NCBI GenBank assembly: GCA_045807125.1
Contig: JBJMHZ010000028.1
Coordinates: forward strand, 62,001-126,000
DNA: 64,000 nucleotides
Source of the DNA: JBJMHZ01 sp045807125
GTDB lineage: Bacteria; Actinomycetota; Actinomycetes; JAWWOL01
Direction of reading: 5' to 3'
How positions within the stretch are numbered: position 1 is the first letter of the stretch; every line of letters begins with the position of its first letter. The translations under genes and the position numbers were made by a program. The notes under the pieces are model-generated. The model saw nothing but the letters and a program-made list of their open reading frames with translations, made no database searches and had not been told where the DNA came from. Of the stretch, positions 16,906-25,216 are shown in pieces.

Positions 16906-18104
16906 GCCGTCGCCTCCACCCGCCGGTCCTCGGCGATGCGGCGGCTCACCGCCCGCTCGGCCTGGGCGACCCGCGCCCTGCGCACGGTCTCGTAGGCGAC
17001 CACCACGGACAGGACGATGATGCCCTGCATGATGGCCACGATCTCCTTGGGGATCTGGTTGAGGTCGAGCACGGCGGCGGCCGAGTCGAGGAAGCCGAAC
17101 AGCAGCGCGCCGACCGTGATGCCGAGCGGTCCGTTGCGGCCGAGCAGCGCGACCGCGATGCCGAAGAACGCCGGCCCAGCCGGGCCAGACGGCAGCGTGC
17201 TGTCGAAGAAGTACTGCTGGTTGAGGACGTACGGCAGGCCCACCAGGCCGGCGACGGCACCGCTCAGCAGCATCGTCTGGAGCACCATGCGCTTCGCGGG
17301 CACGCCGGCCGCCGCGGCGGCGAACGGGTTGAGCCCGCTGGCCCGCAGGTCGTAGCCGTAGCGGGTGCGGGCGAGGATGAACCAGTACGCGACGCCGATC
17401 ACCGCGGCCACGATGATCATGCCGGGGATCGGGTTGGGCGAGGACGGGAAGAAGTTCGGGAAGCGCGCGCTCGCCGGCAGCTCCGGCGTGTGCTGGTTGT
17501 TGCCGCCGCCCGTGACGGTGAAGTGCTGGGTGAACAGGTAATCGGTCACGCCGTAGGCGACGTAGTTCAGCATGATGGTCGAGATGACCTCGGACACGCC
17601 TCTGCCCGTCTTGAACAGGCCCGCGATGCCTGCCCACGCGGCTCCGGTGCCCATCGCCACGAGCAGCACCACGGTGAGCGCGATCGGCGCCGGCCAGCCG
17701 CCGAGCTGCGCGCCGAGCGTAGCCGCGAACAGCGCGGCGATGTACTGCTGGCCGTCGACGCCGATGTTGAACAGGTTCATCTGGAAGCCGATGGCGACGG
17801 CGATGCCGGCCAGGAACAGCGGCAGCGCGTACTGCACCGTCAGCCCGATCGCCTGCTGGGCCTGGCATCCGGTGGAGACGCCGAGGTCGGCGGGCACCTG
17901 GAGGCAGGTGCCGTAGCGGAGCATCGCCTGGTAGACGCTGGCCGGGTTGTAGCCGCTGGCCCGCAGCACGACCGCCGCGATGACGAGCGCCAGGATCACG
18001 GCGGCGACCGGCGCGATCAGCCCTATCAGCCCGCGCACGGCGAGCGCCTTGGCCCGCGCCGCGACGCTCGGTCCGGCCGGCGCGACCGGGTCGGCGACGG
18101 TCAT
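16902..18104 (-). CDS. Nucleoside ABC transporter permease 1 (NupP-like)
   Basis: 400 residues, membrane-spanning. FLAGIAVAIGFQMNLFNIGVDGQQYIAALFAATLG is the family block; RTRYGYDLRASGLNPFAAAAAGVPAKRMVLQTMLLSGAVAGLVGL is the coupling loop contacting the ATPase. It carries a periplasmic insertion with two Cys (GTCLQVPADLGVSTGCQA, about 66-83) that could form a disulphide. ATG overlaps the ATPase stop; the gene is coupled on both sides. It forms the heterodimeric channel with the 15640-16905 product. Confidence 0.9.
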   Translation of the reverse strand: MTVADPVAPAGPSVAARAKALAVRGLIGLIAPVAAVILALVIAAVVLRASGYNPASVYQAMLRYGTCLQVPADLGVSTGCQAQQAIGLTVQYALPLFLAGIAVAIGFQMNLFNIGVDGQQYIAALFAATLGAQLGGWPAPIALTVVLLVAMGTGAAWAGIAGLFKTGRGVSEVISTIMLNYVAYGVTDYLFTQHFTVTGGGNNQHTPELPASARFPNFFPSSPNPIPGMIIVAAVIGVAYWFILARTRYGYDLRASGLNPFAAAAAGVPAKRMVLQTMLLSGAVAGLVGLPYVLNQQYFFDSTLPSGPAGPAFFGIAVALLGRNGPLGITVGALLFGFLDSAAAVLDLNQIPKEIVAIMQGIIVLSVVVAYETVRRARVAQAERAVSRRIAEDRRVEATA

Positions 18105-19651
18105 CGTGACTCGCCCTCCAGCGCCGCCCCGGTCATGTAGCTGCCCAGCTGCTCTGGCGTCGCCGTGCGCGGGTCGAGCTCGGCCACCAGCCGTCCCCGC
18201 AGGATGACGTGCAGCCTGTCGGACATGCCGATCAGCTCCTCGAGATCCGCCGAGATGAGCAGGACGGCGAGACCGCGCTCGCGCGCCTCCCGGACGTGCC
18301 GCCAGATCGCGGCCTGCGCGCCGACGTCGACGCCGCGGGTCGGGTGGGCCGCGATCAGCACGATCGGGTCGCCCTTCATCTCCCGGCCGACGATGAACTT
18401 CTGCTGGTTGCCGCCGGAGAGCGCGAACGCGGGTACATCGATGCCTGGCGTGCGCACGTCGTAGTCGGCCACGATCTCGGCCGCCTCGGTCCTGGCCCGG
18501 CGCCGGTCGAGCAGCAGGCCGCCCGCCTTCGTCAGCCGGCGCTGGTAGCCGAGCACGCGGTTCTGCCAGAGGCTCGCGGGCAGCAGCAGGCCGTGCCGGT
18601 GCCGGTCCTCGGGGATGTAGCCGACGCCCGCCTCCCGGCGCTCGTGGGTCGGCAGCCGGGTGACGTCGCGGTCGCCGAGCCGGATCGAGCCGCCGGTGAG
18701 CTGGCGCAGGCCGATGATGGCCTCGACCAGCTCGGCCTGGCCGTTGCCCTCGACGCCCGCGATGCCCACGATCTCGCCGCGGTGCACGTCGAGGTCGATC
18801 GAGTCGAGCACGGGGCGCCCGTCGTCGACGAGCGTCGCGCCCTGCAACGACAGCGCGACGTCGGGGCTGGGCGGGGTCGAGGGCCGCTCGGGCTGCGGCA
18901 GCTCGCTGCCGACCATCAGCTCGGCGAGCTTGCGGGCCGTGACCTCGGACGGGCGGACGCTCGCGACGGTGGTGCCGCGCCGGACGACCGTGATGGAGTC
19001 GGCTACCGCGAGCACCTCGTCGAGCTTGTGCGAGATGAAGATGATGGTCACGCCCTCGCGCCGCAGCTCACCGAGGTTGCGGAACAGCTCGGTGACCTCC
19101 TGCGGCACGAGCACGGCGGTGGGCTCGTCGAGGATGAGGATGCGCGCGCCACGGTAGAGCACCTTGAGGATCTCGACCCGCTGCCGGTCGCCCACCCCGA
19201 GCCGCTCGACCAGCACGTCGGGGCGCACGCCGAGCCCGTACCGGTCCGAGATCTCCTGGATCCGCCGGTGAGCCTCGCCGAAGTCGAGCATGCCGACGTG
19301 CGCCGGCTCGTTGCCGAGCACGACGTTCTCCAGGACGGTCAGGTTGTCGGCGAGCATGAAGTGCTGGTGCACCATGCCGATGCCGGCGTCGATCGCGTCG
19401 CTCGGGGAGCGGAAGCGCACCTCCCGGCCCGCCACGGCGATGGACCCCTCGTCCGGCCGCAGCATGCCGTACAGGATCTTCATCAGCGTCGACTTGCCGG
19501 CGCCGTTCTCGCCGACGACGGCGTGCACCTCGCTCGGCAGGACGGTCAGGTTGACATCATGGTTGGCCACGACGCCGGGGAACCGCTTGGTGATGCCGCG
19601 AAGCTCGACGGCCGGCGCATCCGACGCGCGGTCGGCCGCTCGCTCTGGCAC
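18101..19651 (-). CDS. Nucleoside/simple-sugar ABC transporter ATPase with two nucleotide-binding domains
   Basis: 516 residues, two tandem ABC domains as in RbsA/NupO. First domain: Walker A VGENGAGKSTLMK, signature LGVGDRQRVEILK, Walker B ILILDEPTAVL. Second domain: degenerate Walker A GVEGNGQAELVEAI, signature FALSGGNQQKFIVGRE, Walker B-like IVLIAAHPTRGVDVGAQA with Glu missing, so this site is probably inactive, as usual for the family. GTG start at 19651. It lies 88 bp downstream of the BMP gene with a strong hairpin between them. Confidence 0.92.
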   Translation of the reverse strand: MPERAADRASDAPAVELRGITKRFPGVVANHDVNLTVLPSEVHAVVGENGAGKSTLMKILYGMLRPDEGSIAVAGREVRFRSPSDAIDAGIGMVHQHFMLADNLTVLENVVLGNEPAHVGMLDFGEAHRRIQEISDRYGLGVRPDVLVERLGVGDRQRVEILKVLYRGARILILDEPTAVLVPQEVTELFRNLGELRREGVTIIFISHKLDEVLAVADSITVVRRGTTVASVRPSEVTARKLAELMVGSELPQPERPSTPPSPDVALSLQGATLVDDGRPVLDSIDLDVHRGEIVGIAGVEGNGQAELVEAIIGLRQLTGGSIRLGDRDVTRLPTHERREAGVGYIPEDRHRHGLLLPASLWQNRVLGYQRRLTKAGGLLLDRRRARTEAAEIVADYDVRTPGIDVPAFALSGGNQQKFIVGREMKGDPIVLIAAHPTRGVDVGAQAAIWRHVREARERGLAVLLISADLEELIGMSDRLHVILRGRLVAELDPRTATPEQLGSYMTGAALEGESR

Positions 19652-19700
19652 CTGCTCGCCGATGGCGCACGCTCCTTCGCGTGGGTCGCCCGGTGCCGCC

Positions 19701-19732
19701 GGTGGCCCGCGGGAGCGCGCCCGCGGGCCACC
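19701..19732 (-). terminator. 13-bp perfect hairpin between the BMP gene and the ABC ATPase gene (attenuator)
   Basis: GGTGGCCCGCGGG (19701-19713), six-base loop, and its perfect complement (19720-19732), starting eight bases after the BMP stop. There is no U-tract. Its place after the binding-protein gene is where ABC operons often have a partial terminator or mRNA-stabilising hairpin that lets the binding protein be made in excess of the ATPase. Confidence 0.7.
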
Positions 19733-19739
19733 GACCGGG

Positions 19740-20840
19740 TCACGATCCGGGCTGGGTCGGAACCTTGATCTGGCCGCTCACGATCTTCTGCGAGATGTCG
19801 TCGATCTGCGACTTGATGTCGTCGATCTTCCCGCCGCTGTAGGAGACGCCGACGCCGCCGTTCGACAGGTCGAACCAGTGCACGCCGGTCAGCGCCTTGC
19901 CGTCGACCGCGCTCTTGATGTAGTCGAACACGGCCACGTCGACCCGCTTCAGCGCGGACGTGAGGATGACGGGCTGCAGGCTGGGGTCGGCCGACTGGTA
20001 CTGGTCGGAATCGACGCCGATCGCGAAGTTGTTGGTCTGCTTGGCCGCCTGGAAGACGCCGGTGCCGGAGCCGCCGGCCGCCGCGTAGACGATGTCGGCG
20101 TGCTGCTGGTACATGCCGAGGCCGGCGGCCTTGCCCTTGTCGGGCGAGGAGAACCCGGAGAGGTCCGGCGGCGTCGTCAGGTAGGTGTCGAGGATCTTGA
20201 CGTTCTTGCCCTTGGTCTGGTTGATGTAGCGGACGCCCGCGTCGAAGCCGGCCTGGAACGTCAGCAGCAGCGGCACCTTCACGCCGCCGATGAAGCCCAC
20301 GACGTTGGTCTTCGTCTTGAGCGCGGCGACCGCGCCGACGAGGAACGAGCTCTGCTCGGCCCGGAACTCGAGCGACGCCACGTTGGGCAGGGCGATCTCC
20401 GAGTCGATGATGGCGAAGCCGGTGTCCTTGTACTGCTTCGCGATGTTGGTCAGCGCCTGCTGGAACGAGAATCCGACGCCGATCAGCGGGTTGAGGTGAG
20501 CTGCCGCGAGAGTCTGCAGCAGCTGCTGGCGGTTGCTGCCGCTGGAGTTGGGCTCGAGGGTCCGGAACGTGACGCCGAGCTGGGACTGCGCCTGCGTGAG
20601 GCCGGCGTAGGCCGCGTCGTTGAACGACTTGTCGCCGCGACCGCCCACGTCGTAGACGAGGCCCACGTGGACGTCGCTCGTCGGGGCGCTGGACGTGGAT
20701 GCGCCGCTCGTGGTCGGCGCGGCGCTGCTCGGCCCACTGCTGCTCGGGCTCGAGCCGACGCTGGAGCCGCCACAGGCGGCGAGCGCCAGCGCGGCTGCTG
20801 CGAGCAAGCCGGACAGGCGCGCCCCTCTGAGACTGCGCAC
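19740..20840 (-). CDS. BMP/PnrA-family nucleoside-binding lipoprotein
   Basis: 366 residues. Signal peptide with lipobox LAAAALALAACGG (modified Cys near residue 22), then a Ser/Pro/Thr-rich tether and a Bmp domain: VGLVYDVGGRGDKSFNDAAYAGL, LIGVGFSFQQALTNIAKQY, ADIVYAAAGGSGTGVFQAA, FAIGVDSDQY. Binds nucleosides outside the membrane for the downstream ABC genes. GTG at 20840 has AGGAGG nine bases upstream; an in-frame TTG further up is less likely. First gene of the operon running to deoA; its promoter is expected in 20841-20997. Confidence 0.9.
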   Translation of the reverse strand: MRSLRGARLSGLLAAAALALAACGGSSVGSSPSSSGPSSAAPTTSGASTSSAPTSDVHVGLVYDVGGRGDKSFNDAAYAGLTQAQSQLGVTFRTLEPNSSGSNRQQLLQTLAAAHLNPLIGVGFSFQQALTNIAKQYKDTGFAIIDSEIALPNVASLEFRAEQSSFLVGAVAALKTKTNVVGFIGGVKVPLLLTFQAGFDAGVRYINQTKGKNVKILDTYLTTPPDLSGFSSPDKGKAAGLGMYQQHADIVYAAAGGSGTGVFQAAKQTNNFAIGVDSDQYQSADPSLQPVILTSALKRVDVAVFDYIKSAVDGKALTGVHWFDLSNGGVGVSYSGGKIDDIKSQIDDISQKIVSGQIKVPTQPGS

Positions 20841-20997
20841 GGTGTCATCCCTCCTCAAGTGCCCACGCGGGGTCGCGGGCGGTCACGACGGCATAGCGTA
20901 GCGCCGGGCGGCATCGTACGCGGTCGGCTCAGGGACGTGGCGACCGATCGTTACCGGACGTCGACCTGACCGGCGCGAGGGCACGGGCCGGCCGGGG

Positions 20998-22584
20998 TCA
21001 GAACGTGTCGGGTGGCCGGTATGTCCCCCACGCCTCGCGCAGCGCGTTGCACACCTCGCCGACCGTCGCGCGCGCCCGCAGGGCTTCCTTCATGGGGTAG
21101 AGGACGACGTCGTCGCCCGCGGCGGCCTCCCGCAGGGCGTCGAGCCGGCGCCGCACCAGCGGGCCGTCCCGCTCGGCGCGCAGCCGGGCGAGCCGCTCGC
21201 ACTGCTCGGACTCGATCCGCGGGTCGACGCGCAGCGGCTCGTAGCGCTCGGTCGCGGGACTGATGAACCGGTTGACGCCGACGACGGTGCGGCTGCCGTC
21301 GTCGATGGAGCGCGCAACCTCGTACGCCGACTGCTCTATCTCCGACTTCTGGAAGCCGCGCTCGATGGCGGCCACCGCGCCACCCATGTCGTCGACGATC
21401 CCCATGAGCTCGCGCGCCCGGCGCTCGACCTCATCGGTGAGCGACTCGACGGCGTACGACCCGGCGAACGGGTCGACCGTCCCGGCCACGTCGCTCTCGT
21501 GGGCGATGACCTGCTGCGTGCGCAGGGCGAGCGTCGCGGCCTTCACCGTCGGCAGCGCGATCGCCTCGTCGTAGGAGTTGGTGTGCAGGCTCTGCGTGCC
21601 ACCGAGCACCGCCGCGAGCGCCTGGATCGTCACCCTCACCAGGTTGACCTCGGGCTGCTGCGCGGTGAGCTGCACGCCGGCCGTCTGCGCGTGGAAGCGC
21701 AGCATCATCGACTTCGGGTCCTTGGCCCCGAACCGGTTGCGCATCACGTCGGCCCAGATCCGGCGCGCGGCCCGGAACTTGGCCACCTCCTCGAGCAGCG
21801 CCGTGCGGGCGACGAAGAAGAACGCGAGCCGCGGGCCGAACTCGTCGATGTCCTGCCCGCTCGCCACCGCGGCCGCCACGTACTCGATGCCGTTGGCCAG
21901 CGTGAAGGCGATCTCCTGCACCGGCGTGGCCCCGGCCTCGGCCATGTGGTAGCCGGAGATGGAGATGGTGTTCCACTTCGGGATCTCGGCCCGGCAGTAG
22001 CGGAAGGTGTCGGTGACCAGCCGCAGGCTCGGCTTCGGCGGGAAGATGTAGGTGCCGCGGGCGACGTACTCCTTCAGCACGTCGTTCTGGATCGTCCCGT
22101 TGAGCCGGTCGGCGGGGATCCCGCTCTCCTCGGCGACCAGCTGGTAGAGCAGCAGCAGCACGCTCGCCGGTGCGTTGATGGTCATCGACGTCGACACCTC
22201 GTCGAGCGGGATGCCGTCGAAGAGCAGTCGCATGTCGTCGATGGAGTCGATCGCCACGCCCACCTTGCCGACCTCGCCGGAGGCCACGGGGTCGTCGGAG
22301 TCGAAGCCCATCTGCGTCGGCAGGTCGAAGGCGACCGACAGCCCGGTGGTGCCGGCCTCGATGAGCTGGCGATAGCGCTCGTTCGACTCCCGGGCGGTGC
22401 CGAAGCCGGCGTACTGGCGCATGGTCCATGGCCGGCCCCGGTACATGCTGGCGTAGACGCCACGGGCGTACGGGTACTGCCCCGGCTCGCCGAGGGCCGT
22501 CGCCGGGTCCCAGCCGTCGAGGTCGGCCGGCCCGTAGACGGTGCGCAGCGGGATGCCCGACTCGGATGAGCGTTCCTCGGCCAC
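20998..22584 (-). CDS. Methylmalonyl-CoA mutase large (catalytic) subunit, stand-alone type
   Basis: 528 residues, TIM-barrel acyl-CoA mutase domain without the B12-binding domain, like archaeal-type split mutases. Seen: SMYRGRPWTMRQYAGFGTARESN (substrate channel, with the Tyr that methylmalonyl-CoA mutases use), TGLSVAFDLPTQMGFDSD, GTIQNDVLKEYVARGTYIFPP, SISGYHMAEAGATPVQE, and MMLRFHAQTAGVQLTAQQP with the Arg that contacts the methylmalonyl carboxylate. Tyr and Arg together favour methylmalonyl- over isobutyryl-CoA. GTG at 22584 gives the family-length protein; no strong ribosome-binding site. Its B12-binding partner is most likely the 136-residue protein at 53718-54128. Confidence 0.85.
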   Translation of the reverse strand: MAEERSSESGIPLRTVYGPADLDGWDPATALGEPGQYPYARGVYASMYRGRPWTMRQYAGFGTARESNERYRQLIEAGTTGLSVAFDLPTQMGFDSDDPVASGEVGKVGVAIDSIDDMRLLFDGIPLDEVSTSMTINAPASVLLLLYQLVAEESGIPADRLNGTIQNDVLKEYVARGTYIFPPKPSLRLVTDTFRYCRAEIPKWNTISISGYHMAEAGATPVQEIAFTLANGIEYVAAAVASGQDIDEFGPRLAFFFVARTALLEEVAKFRAARRIWADVMRNRFGAKDPKSMMLRFHAQTAGVQLTAQQPEVNLVRVTIQALAAVLGGTQSLHTNSYDEAIALPTVKAATLALRTQQVIAHESDVAGTVDPFAGSYAVESLTDEVERRARELMGIVDDMGGAVAAIERGFQKSEIEQSAYEVARSIDDGSRTVVGVNRFISPATERYEPLRVDPRIESEQCERLARLRAERDGPLVRRRLDALREAAAGDDVVLYPMKEALRARATVGEVCNALREAWGTYRPPDTF

Positions 22585-22717
22585 GAAGGGATCGTACCGA
22601 TGGCCCGCCGGCGCGTGGCCGGGCGGACGGCGGGGAGCTTTCTGGTCGGCTAGGTGATGCTTACCCTCCCCTCCTGCCCCCTTTAGTCCCCGGGGTGATG
22701 CGGGTAGTGCAACCGGC

Positions 22718-24790
22718 GTGACGACTGCCCACGACCAGCAAGTGACCGGACGCCTGATCGCGAGCCGGTACCGCCTGCGCGACGTCATCGGCAAGGGGGG
22801 GATGGGGTCGGTCTGGCTGGCCGACGACATGCTCCTTCATCGCCAGGTGGCGGTGAAGGAGCTGCGCTTCCCCTCGAGCGTCACCGACGAGGAGCGCGCC
22901 ACCCTGCGCGAGCGCTCCCTGCGCGAGGCACGGTCCGCCGCCCGCCTCGACACCCCGCACGTCGTCCGCATCTACGACGTGGTCGACGAGGGCGGCAACC
23001 CGTGCATCGTCATGGAGCTGTTGCGCGGCCGCACCCTCGCCCAGTTCGTGCGGTCGGAGGGCCCGCTGCCGCCCGCCGTGGTGGCCAGGATCGGGCAGGC
23101 GCTCGTCGACGCCCTCCGCGTCGCCCACGGTGCCGGCGTCGTGCACCGCGACGTCAAGCCGGGCAACGTCTTCCTGACCGACAGCGGGCGGGTGGTGCTG
23201 ACCGACTTCGGCATCGCGACCTCGGCCGGCGACCCGTCCATCACCGACACCGGGCTGCTGGTGGGCTCGCCCGCGTACATGTCCCCCGAGCGGGCCCGTG
23301 GCGGCGAGCCGACCTCCGCGAGCGACCTGTGGTCGCTGGGGGCCACCCTCTACACGGCCGTCGAGGGCCATCCGCCGTTCGACGCCGGCGACCCCGTCGG
23401 CACGCTGACCTCGGTGGTGTCCGACGAGCCGCAGCCGATGCGCCGCTCCGGCGAGCTCGCCACCGTGCTCGGCCGCCTGCTGACCAAGGACCCGACCGCC
23501 CGGCCGCCGGTCGAGGAGGTCGCCACGGAGCTGGCCGGCATAGCCGACAGGGCCGGCAGAGCGGACAGGGCCGGCGGCTCGGGCAGCGCCGCCGCCTGGA
23601 CGACCGCCGCCGCCACCCCGGCTGCCGAGGGCGACGATCCCTACCCGGAGGAGCCGTCGTACGGCAGCGACGTCGACCGCACCACCGTGCTGCGCCTCGC
23701 CTCGTCGGACCTGGCCGAGGACGCGCCGGCCGCGCCGGCCGCGCCGGCTGCGGCGGCCGAGCCGGCGCGGGTCGAGCCAGGACGCGTCGCGCCGGCGGTG
23801 CAGGACAGGGCGGCGGCGCCGCTCGCGGCCACCGCGGTCATCGGCAACGGCGGCGAGGTGGCCGAGAGCGCGGTCAGCGAGCCGACCGGCTCGCGGCTGC
23901 CGGTGGTCGGGGCGACCCCGGCCAGGGCCGCGCTGCCGCCGACCGTTCCTCCCACCGTGGCGAGGGACGAGACGGTCCACTCCGGGGACGAGCCCGACCG
24001 GCGGCGCACGATGGTCGCCCTCGTCGCGGTCGCCGTCGTGGTGGTCGCGGCCATCGCGGTGGCGCTCACCCAGCTGAGCGGCGGCTCCGGCTCCCCCACC
24101 GCGGGCTCCCCGACCGCCGGGTCGACCCACCGGGCCGGCGCGTCGCCGGCCCCCTCGGGCGGGCACATCAGCGCGGCGCCGGTGCCCTCGGTGTCGGCGA
24201 GCGGCGGCACGAGCGGCTCGGGCAACGGCTCCTCCGGCAGCGGCAGCTCCGGCAGCGGCTCCTCCGGCAGCGGCAGCTCCGGTAGCGCCTCCTCCGGCAG
24301 CGGCACGTCCGGCGGGACCTCGAGCGGCGGCAGCGTCGGCACCGGCGCGGCCGTGCCCGCCGGCTGGCAGGCGTACCGCTCGCCCGACGGTTGGCAGGTC
24401 GCCCACCCGGCCGGCTGGTCGGTCAACCGCCACGTCGTTCGCGGCGAGACGGTCACCGACCTCCAGTCCGGCGGCGGCGAGCTGATCCGGATCGAGATCA
24501 CGCCCACGCCGTACCAGCAGCCGATCGACGACTGGCGCAACTACGAGCCGCAGTTCGCGCAGCGGGTCTCCGGCTACCAGCGGATCGCCATGCGGGCGCT
24601 GACCGTCGGCGGGCACCCGGCCGCCGACTGGGAGTTCCTCTACACCGACGGCATCCAGCTGCACGCGCTCGACCGCGAGATCCGCGTCGGCGACACGACG
24701 TACGCGATCCTGTTCCAGACCCACGCGGGTGGCTGGGACGCCGCGGCGAGCGACCGCTCCGCGGCACTGGGCTCGTTCCGCGCCGGCTGA
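22718..24790 (+). CDS. PknB-like serine/threonine protein kinase, membrane-anchored
   Basis: 690 residues. Kinase domain about 10-275: glycine loop VIGKGGMGSVWLADD, catalytic Lys in VAVKEL, catalytic loop VVHRDVKPGNVFL, DFG in VVLTDFGIATS, and MSPERARGG. Then a low-complexity Ala/Pro/Glu linker, one membrane helix (about 430-450, MVALVAVAVVVVAAIAVAL), an outside Gly/Ser repeat (about 500-535), and a C-terminal domain (about 545-690, PAGWQAYRSPDGWQVAHPAGWSVNRH...) of a kind seen in other actinobacterial kinases; no PASTA repeats. The GTG start lies seven bases after a possible -10 element (TAGTGC), so the mRNA may be leaderless. Divergent from the mutase gene. Confidence 0.92.
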   Translation: MTTAHDQQVTGRLIASRYRLRDVIGKGGMGSVWLADDMLLHRQVAVKELRFPSSVTDEERATLRERSLREARSAARLDTPHVVRIYDVVDEGGNPCIVMELLRGRTLAQFVRSEGPLPPAVVARIGQALVDALRVAHGAGVVHRDVKPGNVFLTDSGRVVLTDFGIATSAGDPSITDTGLLVGSPAYMSPERARGGEPTSASDLWSLGATLYTAVEGHPPFDAGDPVGTLTSVVSDEPQPMRRSGELATVLGRLLTKDPTARPPVEEVATELAGIADRAGRADRAGGSGSAAAWTTAAATPAAEGDDPYPEEPSYGSDVDRTTVLRLASSDLAEDAPAAPAAPAAAAEPARVEPGRVAPAVQDRAAAPLAATAVIGNGGEVAESAVSEPTGSRLPVVGATPARAALPPTVPPTVARDETVHSGDEPDRRRTMVALVAVAVVVVAAIAVALTQLSGGSGSPTAGSPTAGSTHRAGASPAPSGGHISAAPVPSVSASGGTSGSGNGSSGSGSSGSGSSGSGSSGSASSGSGTSGGTSSGGSVGTGAAVPAGWQAYRSPDGWQVAHPAGWSVNRHVVRGETVTDLQSGGGELIRIEITPTPYQQPIDDWRNYEPQFAQRVSGYQRIAMRALTVGGHPAADWEFLYTDGIQLHALDREIRVGDTTYAILFQTHAGGWDAAASDRSAALGSFRAG
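24223..24312 (+). repeat. In-frame Ser-Gly coding repeat within the kinase gene
   Basis: Tandem units of the form GGCAGCGGCTCCTCC/GGCAGCGGCAGCTCC encode a Ser-Gly linker (SSGSGSSGSG pattern) between the membrane helix and the outside domain. All shifts are multiples of three, so copy-number change would alter linker length without a frameshift. Confidence 0.8.
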
Positions 24791-24817
24791 GCGCCCGCGG
24801 CGAGCGCGCCGGCTCGG

Positions 24818-24840
24818 GGCCGCGAGAGGCAGCCGCGGCC
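24818..24840 (+). terminator. Hairpin after the kinase gene
   Basis: GGCCGCG (24818-24824), nine-base loop, CGCGGCC (24834-24840), beginning 27 bases after the kinase stop. No U-tract; typical of weak actinobacterial intrinsic terminators. It ends directly at the start of the 44-bp repeat upstream of peptide gene 2. Confidence 0.5.
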
Positions 24841-25018
24841 TTGACCGATCCTGCTAGGCCAGGCTGACAGGCACCCAAGCAGGCTCCCGGGAGCTGGCCC
24901 GCCGGGTGGTGCTGCCAGCTGCACTGATCCGTTGGACGGTGCGGTGGCTCAGGTGCGCCCGGATGCACCAAGCCTTGACTGCCTCTGTTACGCAATACTG
25001 ACAAGAACGCAAACAGGC
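24841..25018 (+). promoter_or_regulatory. Two 44-bp imperfect direct repeats upstream of peptide gene 2
   Basis: Copy 1 is 24841-24884 and copy 2 is 24975-25018, offset 134 bp; 31 of 44 positions match. Both start TTGAC, carry CTGACA at position 24 and end CAGGC. Copy 2 contains TTGACT-N6-GTTA (24975-24990), which matches the repeats before peptide gene 1. The 250-bp gap between the kinase and the peptide gene holds no other gene I can support. Likely promoter and operator of the peptide gene; copy 1 may be a duplicate control region. Confidence 0.5.
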
Positions 25019-25068
25019 CCTCGCGGGAGAGCCGCCACATGTCCACCGCCGAGAACGGAGCGCATCAC

Positions 25069-25203
25069 ATGCGACGCACCATCGCCGCCACGATCCTCGC
25101 CGCCACCGCCGCGCTGACAGCCCTCACCGCGGTCCACGCCGGGGCCGGGCACGCGCTCGCCGACAGATCGGCGAGCCCGCTCGTCCTCTGCTGCAAGGCG
25201 TGA
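25069..25203 (+). CDS. 44-residue secreted peptide with C-terminal Cys-Cys (candidate signal peptide 2)
   Basis: 45 codons, ATG with GGAG eight bases upstream; an in-frame ATG at 25039 with its own GGGAGA would add ten residues. The product starts MRRTIAATIL, has a hydrophobic core (about 5-22), an Ala-rich cleavage region (HAGAGHALA, 23-31) and the mature end DRSASPLVLCCKA with Cys41-Cys42. Length and the position of the Cys pair are identical to the peptide at 8022, while the sequences in between differ, as expected for paralogous signals with diverged specificity. It converges on a homologous XRE-TPR regulator only 13 bp away. Function is inferred from this pairing. Confidence 0.7.
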   Translation: MRRTIAATILAATAALTALTAVHAGAGHALADRSASPLVLCCKA

Positions 25204-25216
25204 TCGCAGAGCCCAC

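Noticed and set aside
24885..24974. Possible short peptide ORF between the two 44-bp repeats (GTG start near 24905)
   Set aside because: No signal peptide, no Cys-Cys end, and the frame runs through the second repeat; more likely a spacer or a decayed remnant.
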